The notes beneath the pieces were generated by a model. The model saw nothing but the letters and a program-made list of their open reading frames with translations, searched no databases and was not told where the DNA came from. A stretch of DNA of 64,000 nucleotides from Laguncularia racemosa (Eukaryota; Streptophyta; Magnoliopsida; Myrtales; Combretaceae): the NCBI GenBank assembly GCA_037954665.1, contig JBBMOL010000097.1:2046001-2110000 (forward strand). Direction: 5' to 3'. This document shows positions 35,298 to 46,813 of the stretch, one piece after another. Both the position numbers and the translations under genes were made by a program. Numbering within the stretch: position 1 is the stretch's first letter; every line of letters begins with the position of its first letter.

Positions 35298-36490
35298 GGA
35301 CCTTGGGGAATCATTTAAAGGGAGCTTTTCCATGAAAAAAAAAAAAACAAAATTAAGTTGAATTACTCGCTCCCTATTGCTAACTCGTGACCTATAAGCT
35401 CCCATCCTCTCTCTTTGATTTCTCTCAAAAGAGAGAAAATCAAAACAAACCAAGACCACTAAACACTTTCCCATCACTAGAGGAGTAATACCCAGTAGTC
35501 AATTACATGTAATCTTCTAGAAATTGCTTCAATCGGGCTGGAGATCAAGATCACGGTTTACGCTATTTGGGTTTTGGTTTTCTTTGAATTGGAAGGGTTA
35601 AGAAGCTCGGATCAAGAAATTGGTTGAGGGGTTTTGTTCCCAACATCACTGGGAGTTGTTTCGACCACTCAATTTACACAATCGCTGATTGGAGTAGACC
35701 GAACCGCCTGCAAGGTAAGTCTCATAATCTTTCTCTAATCAATATTATGTTTTATGTGAAATAATACACTAAATAATAATAATAATTTTTAGAAATAATT
35801 AAATATTATTTTTTGCATTTGATTATCCAAAGATCTAAAAATATAATAATGTACATGTTCATGTTTGTGCTTCCGCAAGTTTTTTTTCTTTTCTTATTAA
35901 TCATCTAGGAAATTTTTTTCTAAAAAATAGAAATTTTTAAATAGTCTTTTTTCTAAAATTTAGGATTTTTTTTAAAGGACAAAAAAATATAGGGTTTTAG
36001 AATTCTTTTCAAAAAAATAAATAAAAGGTTAATAACGTAAAGTGAAATTTTATTTTATAAAAAATAAACCAACAAACTAACTTTTTTATAAAAAGTGAAC
36101 TACAACTTATTTAATCCTGAATAGCAGTATGTAGGCACCTACAGGATGACCTCAAATAATAATTTTTTTTTAGTTAAACATCTTTTAATAAAGTTTAATT
36201 TTGGAAGGTTAAAGTGATAACCTTAAGGTTTTAATAGGATAGCCTTTGACTCCAAATCTCTAGTTTTATTTAAAACATTATATGTAGACTAGTAACTAAA
36301 TTAAGACTAATATACTCAATTAGTCTTAATTTAATAGTTTTCCCAATCTTGATTTGGTGGTGACTCATTTTTCTCCAAGTTAGATAAAAAATAAAATTTT
36401 TCCTAATTTTAGTTGAGGATTTACACTAAATGGGCATGAGGTTTAGTGTGAATCAAATTAGGAAAAATGGATTAAAATTTAGGCTCGATA

Positions 36491-36508
36491 TGGGGACCTA
36501 AGTGGGCT
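36491..36508 (+). other. Candidate Tat-type primer-binding site
   Basis: TGGGGACCTAAGTGGG sits directly after the LTR end. It keeps the TGG.GAC.....TGGG frame of the tRNA-Arg type site common in Tat/Ogre elements, with several mismatches. The position is more convincing than the sequence. Confidence 0.45.
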
Positions 36509-38039
36509 AGCCACTCAAACCTTCCAAAAATAAATTTTATTTATTTATTTATTATAATTATTCATTGAAGTTTTATTATTATTATTATTCTTTATTATAT
36601 TTTATACTAACTTTTGTTTATGCAGGATTAAGATTTATTTATTTTCAATGTGTGTTAGATACGGTCAAACCAAGATCGTCTTACGACCTTAGGAGGGAGC
36701 TATTATATAAGTTTCAAGCGTAGTGGAATGACCAGCACTTGGGGCTGAATAGGCTACCCCACTCAAATTTCGATGTAGGCCGTAATCCATTTCTTTGAAA
36801 ACATGAGAGGTTACAGAGTTTGGGAACTTTTAGGACCCACCTAAATTACCTACACTCTTCATCAACCATAAAGTTACTGCGGCATTTACTTAAAGTTGTA
36901 ACCTAATTAATACTAAAGTGTCCTATAAATGATTATGTAAACCTTTTTGTATATTGTAAATAAACATTATATTATTTCCTTGTAAATGTCATTGTAAACA
37001 AATTCCTTGTAAATATATTTCCTTGCGTATTAGAATTATGATGTAAACACCGAGTCTTAATAGGGTTGCAACTAAATAATTGTTGTATTACTTTAATGGT
37101 CTTTACATCCATATGTTACCATGCATTTGTAATTATTTATTTTTTATTTAAAAAAAAAAAGAGATCGAATGGTTCATAAATATTACTCATGAAATTGATA
37201 ATTATCCAGATCAATGGCAATCAATCAATAAGGCAATGAGCAAGAAGTCAATAGTATACCAAGCATTACCAACTCTCAAGTCTAACTACTTGAAGCAGAG
37301 GTGAATTATTGGAGAGAGAGAGCTCGGGGGGCAAAATTAGACATGCAAATTCTTTTGACCTAAGTTAAACGAATTGAAGATGTTCTTGAGCAGGCGTTAA
37401 AGATGCTACAACGATTAAGAGCACAACTGCGAGATTAGATTAAGGATATTTAATTTTATCGGCTGATTTGGAAATAATTGTCAAGTTCATAGATAATAAT
37501 AAATTATATTTTTCTTCATGAGTCATTGGATCTCTTTTTAACTTTAGTTCTTTTTTTTTTTCAATAATAATGCTATAAAGAGAGAGAGAGAGAGAGAGAG
37601 AGGAAGAGATAAGAAATAGATACTAGATTTTGTAAATAATTTTTCCAATCATTAAAAATTCACTTTTACTTAATGTCTTTTACCAAAAAAAAAAATCAAT
37701 TATCTTTCATCCTCTTATAAATATTGGTTATTCCACTCATCTTCATCTCCTTAGGATCTTAGGGTCACAATCATTTTTTTGGTTAATGTCTTAGTCTTTT
37801 TACTCTCAAAGTTATTTTTTTTTTTAAAAAAAAGAATTACTAATCAATACGGATTCTCTTAGGATTCCCTCCTCTAAGAAACTAGGTTTACTATCCAGAC
37901 TCACAATTGCTAGTGACAATAGCAACAGCAGTAGTAGCACTGATACCTTTGTTAACTCAAAGCTATTTACTCTGGAATAAATTATGAAGAAGATAGTTGG
38001 GTAAATCCAAGTTCTCACAAAAGGTATAAATCTTTTCAA
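36509..38039 (+). other. Internal region, left: no coding frame recognised
   Basis: The stretch 37195-37450 (CAAT-CAATCAAT..., GAGAGAGAGAGCTC) could be the ruin of a gag coiled region. (GA)n lies at 37577-37602. The minus ORF at 37824-38039 is not supported by any domain. Confidence 0.4.
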
Positions 38040-38320
38040 GGGCCTCCAAGCATCATAAGAGGGGCATTTAAAGGCTTACCTTGGAGAGGCAACTAAAATT
38101 TTACCTCACAACACAATGTGACTATCATATGGGTCAAATAGGCCACTCAACTAAAAACTACTCTAAGTTGAAGATTATGATTCAAGACCTCATAGATTTA
38201 AAGATTATTCAAATCTCTTGGAAGTTATTGACAATCTTTCTCCAAGTAATGAAAGACCATCTTCATTACCCAATGTTGAAAGTCTGCTTTTACCGCATGA
38301 TAAATTGACCGGCCGTTTGA
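38040..38320 (+). pseudogene. Tat/Ogre gag C-terminal fragment
   Basis: A 75-codon open frame (38081-38308) reads CDYHMGQIGHSTKNYSKLK then IMIQDLIDLKII. This is the C-x-Y/F-H-x5-G-H-x4-C-x-x-L-K-x-x-I-x-D-L-I motif found near the end of Tat/Ogre gag; the second Cys is Tyr. It is the only clear coding trace in a 4.5-kb interior, so this element is non-autonomous or heavily deleted, with no protease, RT or integrase. Confidence 0.65.
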
Positions 38321-40026
38321 AATGATTAGAGATATTGTTTGGGGCAAGAGAGTGAGGGGCAAATGGGTCAATCTTTGCCAAAGTTGTAATAGCAAAAGAA
38401 ATGAATCATTTTAGTAAAATTTCTCTGAATTTTAGAGGCTTAATGTCTAAGATACTTAGCTTAAGGCATTAAGATCTTTTTTAGAACATTTGTCCAAATA
38501 CGACATCTCACAAGTTGAAAAGTTTAGGATGAAAAGAGGTAAATCACATCTCAAACACTAACCTTAAAACACTTGAGAAGTTGAGTGTCATCATTGCGAA
38601 GTTTTTGAACCCAATCCTCAAAGGAGATCCATCTTGAATTTGATACATAATTCAAAATGATGTTAAGCATTCATTTCTTTATCTTAAACACAACTATCCC
38701 TTGTTTGCCTAGTTATGCCTTTTAAAATCCCCATGGTGGTGCAATCAAGTCATCAATTAAGAAAAAAGATTAACTAATTTGTACTTGCCCCAGTTGCATC
38801 AATTCAAGAATAATCAATTGTCATCGATAATTTATTTATTTTTTACATTAAGAAAAACCTACAAGCACCTCATATGATAATAATAATAATAATAATAAAA
38901 AAAGAATAAGAAGAAAAAGTGGTGACTAAGGTTCACACATAATCAAGGGAGAGCCACAAGCTTTTAAGAGTTACAATTATAAACCAAGAAATGCCCATAA
39001 CATCACTCCTCTTTAAAGGACTTTCATATCAAAAGAAATATTTTATCTTAGACAAAAGTTATTTTTGAAACTAGGGCAAGTACACCTCTAGTTTTTCTTT
39101 AAAAAAAAAAAAAACCTCTTGACTTGTAAACATTATCCTTATAAAAATAAACATTTTCATTTAACATCTTTTTGAGACCAATGTTCCATTACAAAATAAA
39201 TAAATAAGACCTAACAAATTAATTTAAGCATATCACTTATAAGATAGACTACAATTTTTGGAATTGGAGTCAAGAGTGAGATTTAGCCTAAGAGAAGGTA
39301 AGTAAAGTCCTCTTAGACTAAATTAATGAGATATCTACTTTCAAGTAGATAGATGATGAAAGCCATTCTTAGTATATCAAAAGTCATTCTCCTAAATTTG
39401 AAGATCATTATTCCAATAAAGGAGCTCAAATCCTTTAAGGAATAGTTCAAAGCCCTTAAAGAATGAGATCCCTTAAAGAGGAAGAAAATCCCCTCAAGAA
39501 ATGGTCCTCAGACAGAACCATCCATTATGGATAAGTGAAAAAAGCTTAATGCTTAATACTTAGTGCTTAGGAATCCTATAAAGAATTTATAACTGTTAGT
39601 GAATTTTTAAAAATAATAATAAAAAAATTACTCTTAAAGACCAAGTTCGTTCTTAGCTCCAATAGTCAATTCTTATTTAAGTCAAAGACAGTCAATTTTC
39701 TACTTTTGTCCACTTCAACCCATTATCCCTAACAGTTAAGTTTTATCCAAGTCGAAAGTCTTCATCTCATTAGTGACCCTTGTCGTTTAATCAATTTCAA
39801 TTCAAAGAGAATTTTATTCTTAATGTCGGTTTCATTCTAATTCTTCAAGTCATAAACCCCATGAATTGCTTGCTCTTTAAAGTACTATCCAATTTTAGGA
39901 TCGCCTACTTTTTAGAGTACTATCCTAAGTTATAGTAAATGGATCACTTACTCTTTAAGAACGCTATCTGCGAAACCAAGTAAGATCTTTCATTATACAT
40001 AAGTAGCAAAATAATTAACCCATAGA
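38321..40026 (+). other. Internal region, right: non-coding
   Basis: No domain found. (AAT)n at about 38877-38898. Short irregular repeats of CCCTTAAAGA-type words lie at 39430-39500, and a 45-base doublet around CTTTAAAGTACTATCC / TTTTAGAGTACTATCC at 39870-39930 leads into the tandem array. Confidence 0.45.
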
Positions 40027-40920
40027 AGCACTTTTCTAAAGTCATCATTTTTTATGATTGCTAGTTTATAACAGACGTTTTCCCATGAAAGTTAGTTAGC
40101 TCACAAGGGCACTTTTCTAAAATTCACCATTTCTTAGGATTGCCAGTCTGTAATAGATACTTTCCTATGAAAATTAGTCAACCCATAAAGGCACTATTCT
40201 AAAATTTATCTTTTCTTTGCTAGTTTATAATAGACACTTCTTTATGCAAGTTAGTTAACCCACACGGGCACCTTTCTAAAATTCACCATTTCTTTGGATT
40301 ACCAATTTATAATAAACACTTTCCCATAAAATTTAGTCAGCCCATAAGGGTACTACTTTAAAAATTTATCATTCCTTAGAATTGCCAGTCTGTAATATAT
40401 ACTTTCTTATGCAAGTTAGTTAGCCCGCAAGAGCACTTTTCTAAAATTCATCATTTCTTAATATTGCTAGTTTGTAATAGATGCTTTTCTATGCAAGTTA
40501 GTTAGCTCACAGGTGCACTTTTCTAAAATTCACTATTTCTTTGGATTGTCAGTTTGTAATAGACGCTTTCCTATAAAAATTAATCAACCCACAAGGGTAC
40601 CACTCCAAAAATTCATCATTTCTTCGGATTGCCAGTTTGTAATAGATACTTTCCCATAAAAATTGGTCAGCCCATAAGTGCACTATTCGAAATTAAAAAA
40701 AAAAATCATTACTACAAGTTGTTACTCTGTAATGACCATTCCTAATACCAAATAGTCAGCCTGTAGAGGCACTTTCCTAAACATTCTCTCTTAGGGTTAC
40801 AAGTCTAAAGTGATACTTTCTACTTTCGATTAGTTAACTCACAAAGCACTTCGCCAAACATTTCACCTTTTAGTGTTACTACAAACGTTTCCTGCTCTTA
40901 GATAAATCGGTTAACCATAA
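40027..40920 (+). repeat. 82-bp tandem repeat array in the 3' untranslated region
   Basis: Units anchored on GCACTTTTCTAAAATTC start at 40027, 40109, 40191, 40268, 40350, 40433, 40515 and 40597, then degraded at 40680, 40769 and 40846. Spacings are 82, 82, 77, 82, 83, 82, 82, 83, 89 and 77. Two unit types are visible: type A with AGTTAGTTAGC/ACCC (units 1, 3, 5, 6) and type B with AATTAGTCAACCC or TGGTCAGCCC (2, 4, 7, 8), so the left part is a 164-bp A-B dimer array. It lies between the coding remnant and the polypurine tract. Confidence 0.9.
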
Positions 40921-40994
40921 CATTGTCCATCCTTTCTTTCAGGCAAAAACGGCGTCTCCTTGTATCTTTGTGATAAAGTTTTCCTCGAACTTTA

Positions 40995-41011
40995 CCACAA
41001 AAAGGGGTAGC
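40995..41011 (+). other. Tat element polypurine tract
   Basis: CCACAAAAAGGGGTAGC directly before the 3' LTR start TGTAAACACCC. Confidence 0.8.
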
Positions 41012-42885
41012 TGTAAACACCCTATTTTTGCCCTATTGGCTTTTGTTTTTATTTATTATTATTATTTTAAATTTTAAGCACTAATTAAAAAAAAAAAGTT
41101 GATTTACATTTTGCATGCATAACATGATGAGAAAAAAGGCCAAGCTTACGGTCACACTCACACAAGAGATGGCAAGTCAGACATTCGAAACTCGAGGGAC
41201 ACAAGATTACATCCTAAAATACTTTGCCTAAGCGCGTATAGTACACGCACCCGTGCGGATGCATCTAATGAACAATGATGGAACTATTCATCTTCTTCTT
41301 CCTTCTAAATTCGAATCCAACCAGTTTAGGAAAGCCCGTGATCGCCATTTTTTTGCCAGATTTCGACCAACTTTTTATTATTGTTTATCAAAAAAAAAAA
41401 TGGAAATCAATAGAGGGAGTGGGGTAGAAGCTAAAAGATATCAAATTTGAATAAATTGATAAAAGGAAAGTGCTTCAAAAATGCACTCAAAGATCGGCCA
41501 AAATAAGAAAATACATATATGGGTTTGATTTTTTTCGGACAAAATTTTGTGTAATATTCAATTTAATGACATATTTTGGGCAAGTAAAGCTTCTAGAACA
41601 CGAATATATCTTTTAATACTTTTTATTATCATAAATTTGTGTTCAATTTTGGCCAAAAATATTTAAGAGCCTTAAATACTCATTAATTCGATTTTGGTAA
41701 ATTTAAGTTTTCTTGCATAAGGGAGCTTTTCCATTAAAAAAAAAAAAAATTAGGCTGAATTACTCATTCCCTATTACTAGCCCGCGACCTGTAAGCTCCT
41801 ATCATCTCTCTTTGATTTCTCTCAAATGAGAGAAAATCAAAACAAACCAAGACCACTAAACACTTTCCCATCACTAGAGGAGTAATACCTAGTATTCAAT
41901 TACGTGTAATCTTCTAGAATTTACTTCAATCAGATTGGAGATCAAGATCACAATTTACGCTATTTGGGTTTTGGTTTTCTTCGAATTCGAAGGTTTAAGA
42001 AGCTTGGATCAAGAAATTGGTTGAGGGGTTTCATTCTTGGCATCACTAGGAGTTGTTCCGACCACTCAATTTGCACATTCGCTAACTAGAGTAAGTCACT
42101 GTCTGCAAGGTAAGTCTCCTAATATTTCTCTAATTATTATTAGTTTTTATCTTAAATAATACATTAAATAATAATAATGTTTTTTAGAAATAATTAAATA
42201 TTAATTGTTGCATTTGATTATCCAGAGATCCAAAAATATAATAATGTACATGTTTATGTTTGTGCTTCCACAAGTTTTTTTCTTTTCTTATTACTCATCT
42301 AGGAAATTTTTTTCTAAAAAATAAAAATTTTTATATGGTCTTTTTCCTAAAATTTAGGATTTAAAAAAAACGACGAAAAAATATAGGGTTTTAGAATTCT
42401 TTAAAAAAAAATAAATAAACGGTTAATAATGTAAAGTGAAATTTTATTTTATATTAAATAAACCAACAAACTAAATTTTTATAAAAAGTGAACTATGACT
42501 TGTCTAATTCTAAATAGCGGATACGTAGGCACTTACGAGACAACCTCAAATAATAATATTTTTTTAGTTAAACATTTTTTTAATAAATTTTAATTTTTGA
42601 AGGTTAAAGTGGTATCCGTAAAGTTTTAATGGAATAGCCTCTGACTCCAAATCTCTGGTTTTATTTAAAACATTCTATGCGGACTGGTAGCTAAATTAAG
42701 ACTAATCTTCTTAATTAGTCTTAATTTAATAGTTTTCTCAATCTCAATCAGGTGGCAACTCCTTTTTCTCTAAGTTAGATACAAAATAAATTTTTTCTTA
42801 ATTTTAGTCAAGGATTTACACTAAATGGGCATGAGGTTTAGTGTGAATCAAATTAGGAAAAATGAATTAAAATTTAGGCTTGACA
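41012..42885 (+). repeat. Tat/Ogre-type 3' LTR (1874 bp)
   Basis: Begins TGTAAACACCCTATTTTTGC and ends GGCTTGACA, followed at once by the AGGTT duplication. It is colinear with the 5' LTR except for about 50 bases missing near 41716-41720 (the TATA region) and a rearranged tRNA-like A box near 41128-41145. Confidence 0.9.
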
Positions 42886-42890
42886 AGGTT
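42886..42890. other. Target-site duplication, right (AGGTT)
   Basis: Identical to 34545-34549. Confidence 0.9.
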
Positions 42891-43719
42891 CTTACTTCCT
42901 AGTATTTAAGGTGCGATAATTAGTTCTAACAATGTTAATTCCATTTGGATTGAAGTACCAAATAGATTAATGTAAAAAAATTTATCTTAAAATCTTATTG
43001 TGGTTTGAAGTTGACAATGATCTAAAGAAAGTTCTTCAAGTTGGGCTTGGCTAGTCCTTGAAAGACACTAATCATAATTTTTCGTGAAATTGAAACTCAA
43101 AGTTTTTTCTTAATTCATTGCCAAACTATTATTAGTTAAATAGATTGTATCAAAACTTTAGGTAATTTTTTTAACTTTCATTTGTTTATTTCTTCCTTTT
43201 TTTTCTTTTTTTCTTTTTTTTTTTGTCTTTTTGGTAAATCTTTGGCATCCATTCAAACTTTGTGTTTGCAAAAAATAATGTGGATGCCAAAAATAAGATA
43301 CTAAAATGAAGGAAACATAAATACATACATATGCTTCTTACAAAATTAAATACCTAACATATCCCTATAAAGTTGAACATAGATAAAATAGTTTTCAAAA
43401 TATCAAATTTTGAAACAGATATAAATTAAATACAAAAAAATATATATCAATAAAAAAAATCCAAACAAAACTCCTAAATTTAATCATCTAAATTGTTAGA
43501 TGAACTAGTCACCAACATAACTTAATAGACAATCATGTTACTCTCTATGGAATAATAATCAAGGTTCTAAACCTTATTTGATTGCTTTTAACTACCTAAG
43601 TGCTATAGCTCGAAAAAAAGCCTTATCACCTTTCTTCCAAGAACATATGAGAAGATGCTCAATAAAAGAGAAACTTTTAGAGAGGGAGAGTATGGCAGTA
43701 CTAAAGAGCTTGTATTATA
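42891..43719. other. AT-rich DNA right of the Tat element, no gene
   Basis: Continuation of the interrupted host sequence. T-rich run at 43190-43225. No domain in the short frames. Confidence 0.4.
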
Positions 43720-44528
43720 GGGGAATACTCTTAAATATTGTGATTTTTTTAATTTCGCAAATACTATACCTAAAATAATTATTTTAAAAATAAGTTTTGA
43801 AGATGCGGACGAGGTTTGTGACTTCTTTTTTTCTAAAATTTTCAAAACTAAAGGTGTACATTGAGTCTATACCTTCAATGCAATTTGTATTAGAGGCACG
43901 AAAACCATCTGCACCTTTAATGTAACTTTTCTTTTTTTTTACACTTCGGCATATGGAAACATAGTAGTTTAATCCTTAGAAAAATATCAAACAATAACAT
44001 GTTTGGTCCTTGCTCTGGGACACGCAAATCAATCTTTTTTTATATACTATAAGTCCTACAACTCTAAACAAGCAAAAAATTATGACTTCTTAAAATTGAA
44101 AAAACAAATTACATCAGTTTTAGTTTTTTTTCAACTTTGAAATGGTCGTAACTTTTGCTCGTTTGGAGTTACGAAGCCCATAATAATTAAAAAAGACTAA
44201 TTTTAGTGTTTTATAGTTAGGATCAAACGCGTTACCATTTGGTATTTTTATAAGGGTTAAACTATTATATTTTCATATGCCAAAATGTAAAAAAAAAAAA
44301 AAAGAAGTTACATTAAAGGCATAGACGAGATCCGTGCTTTCAAGTAATATGCTTAAAGGCATAAATAGTGTTTGCGACTTCAATACAAATTTGTATTATA
44401 CCTTCAGTTTTGTAAATTTTGGGAAAATCGCAAATTGTATCCATGTTTTCGAAACCTATTTTTTGAATAATTTTTGCGGATACTATAGTAAAAAAAATTA
44501 AAAATAACAATATTTAAGAGTGTTCCCC
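43720..44528. mobile_element. Foldback element 2: whole-length inverted repeat
   Basis: The ends are GGGGAATACTCTTAAATATTG and, reversed, GGGGAACACTCTTAAATATTG. The left half aligns with the reverse complement of the right half all the way to a centre near 44124. Pairs include CCTTTAATGTAACTT with its complement, GGCATATGGAAACATAGTAG with GGCATATGAAAATATAATAG, and CTCTAAACAAGCAAAA with CTCCAAACGAGCAAAA. Arms are about 400 bases with essentially no loop. No coding region. Words such as TTGAAGGTGCA and GCCTTTAATG are shared with foldback element 1. Confidence 0.8.
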
Positions 44529-46813
44529 TTATATTGTATGTCTAAAAAATTAGGACATAAAAACAATATGTATTATATACAAATAGTCTTTATGGACGGA
44601 AAACGCATATATAATAGATACTAATAGCTAAATTCGCCAACAAGGCTCAATATAATTTGATGATTCCACAAGAGCCGGGCATTGGTCATGGATTTTACTA
44701 AATAAAGGCTTATGTATACAAGTCATATAAAATAAAAATAAAGGGACTTAAATGGTAATCACAATAGTACTGTTCACCTACCCTAGACCTGATTAATGCG
44801 GATGGAAGGACATTTTTCATATAACCTCTAAAGAAAGTAGGAAACGGAAAATCGTAGGGCATGTTGAAATTGTACAAATGAGGGTTATGCAATAAATGCA
44901 AGACATTAGGATTCCATTATTGTTCTCGATGATGCGAGCATGCAGTGTCAAAAAGATGTCTTCAAAGACGAACAGGAAGTAAATGACAATTACTAGAGTT
45001 CACCTACCCCATGGATGGACCTGATAAATGCAGATGCACCCACATGGAAAGGCAGTTTATTTTATTTTGTTTTTAAATGCGGTCTATGTTCATTTAATCT
45101 CACATAGTGGAAAGGACACATAGTATTGGTGATGATGGCTAAGGATGTTTCAGGGGAAGAACGACGAGGAAGTTCTTACAAAGTATAAGACGACAATAGC
45201 TTTGTTCTCTGTCTTATATTCTCTCTCCACCGCCTTGCTTTCGAAATCATTTAGTAGAAATATAGAGGAGATAACCATCAATGAAGTATGATGATGATGC
45301 TAATACCTCAATAACTTAATAATATAAATACTATCCTTTAATAAGGACTATCCGTTCGAGGACTTATGTATTTCTCCCGAAAGAAACATCTCCCCAGATT
45401 TTGCAGTTGGGTTAGCATTTCATGTCTAATGCAAGGAAATTTTCTCACTAAAAAATAAAAAAGTTTGATTCTTTCTCCCCTCATTTGTAATATATATACA
45501 TAATAATTGGTAAGAAAAGAAAAAAGACTATATCGACCATTGAGACATGAAAAATTAGGTGTCATTTGTTGCGTGAGATGTAAATTTTTCATTTGATGGG
45601 TCTTTATATTACTGGATCCTAATATATGTTTATCAGATAGAAATTGCTTAAATTAGATGTAAAATAATTTAGATAACTCATTTAAGCACTATATTTGTGT
45701 AATAATATAAGTTCTATAATTTCTTGAATCCATTTTTCCTTTAATTGAAAAGTATGATTATAAAATAAGTATATATCCCTATTCCTTCTACTACTTTAAT
45801 ATTTAAACCACACTGCTTAAATATAAATATTAAGAAATTGTAAGATATTATATTGTGTGGACTCCAATGAAATGTATTGGTTATTGATATCGAATTATTT
45901 TTCTCTAGACATTCTAAAATTGAGTTGGCATCTTTTATAATTACAATTTACAATAATGTTTGTGTTTGGTTGTGTAAAGTGGAAGCAAATCAAGACTATA
46001 ATGAATGGGGAAAAGTGAAAACTCTTTCATAGTGAAAAGCTGAGAGAATAAAGTGAAATTGGCAAAAAGTTTTCAATTTCCGAAGCAATGTTTTTCTCCA
46101 ATTTAGGTAAAAAATTTTGACATCAATTTTCTTTTGGTTTCCACTCTTTTCCTCCTCTTTCTTTTCTAAAAAAAATTTGATAAATACAAGTGCAAAACTT
46201 TGGATCGGATTTTTGGATGAATTAAGTGTCATAATTGATAATTCGCACTATTCGGGCATGATGTACAAAACTTTAGGTCCTTGCAACAAACAAATAATCG
46301 TAATATTTTATACTTGTAAAAATATTTAATTAAATTCTTCATGTATATCACTGACCCACCAAAAAAAAAAAAATTATATCACGGTATCAAATAAGCTTCT
46401 TTGTTATAATTTTCCATCATGACTTTGAAAGAAACTAATATGATTTCTCAGGGCATGTACTATCCACCCCATGCACGATCAAATACTCAGAAGGATCGAC
46501 TATATATGAAAAACCACAATATGTAATAAGAAACATGCATTTATTTCCTTCATTAATTTTCCAACCAAACAAGATCTATGTCTAGCTACCACGAACAAAC
46601 AAGAACACAATCCATTTGCATTTCATTATTGGAAAAAAAAAAAAAAGAGGTCTGTACCCTTTAATACGAAAGAAGGGGATTAAAGCCGCAGATCTTCAAG
46701 AACAAAAGGTGCAAATCGGCAAACACATACATGCAAAATACAAAACACCACATAATTCTGATACAAAACCCTAATTAAACTATGATTGGGACGTATTCTT
46801 AAATCCATGAAGA
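44529..46813. other. Low-repeat DNA downstream of the PROPEP gene
   Basis: No transposon domain seen. A diverged direct repeat of about 55-60 bases (44751-44805 and 44978-45038, sharing GTTCACCTACCC and GACCTGAT-AATGC-GATG) lies in the left part. Open frames at 45338-45592, 45996-46232 and 46117-46329 lack recognisable domains. The DNA just after the PROPEP stop (46620-46813) is its probable 3' untranslated region. Confidence 0.45.

Larger units (their letters stand above)
34550..36490 (+). repeat. Tat/Ogre-type 5' LTR (1941 bp)
   Basis: Begins TGTAAAGACCCCATTTTTGC and ends GGCTCGATA, aligning with the 3' LTR end GGCTTGACA; the terminal CA is now TA. Contains tRNA-like boxes (34685-34749), a TATA box TATAAATA (35290-35297), a purine- and CT-rich leader with (A)12 near 35336, and AT-rich U5. 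By eye about one base in eight differs from the 3' LTR in a 200-base sample around 35050-35250, so the insertion is old. Confidence 0.9.

Noticed and set aside
38881..38898. CRISPR-like or regularly spaced repeat
   Set aside because: It is a plain (AAT)n microsatellite; no spaced repeats of CRISPR type occur anywhere in the window.
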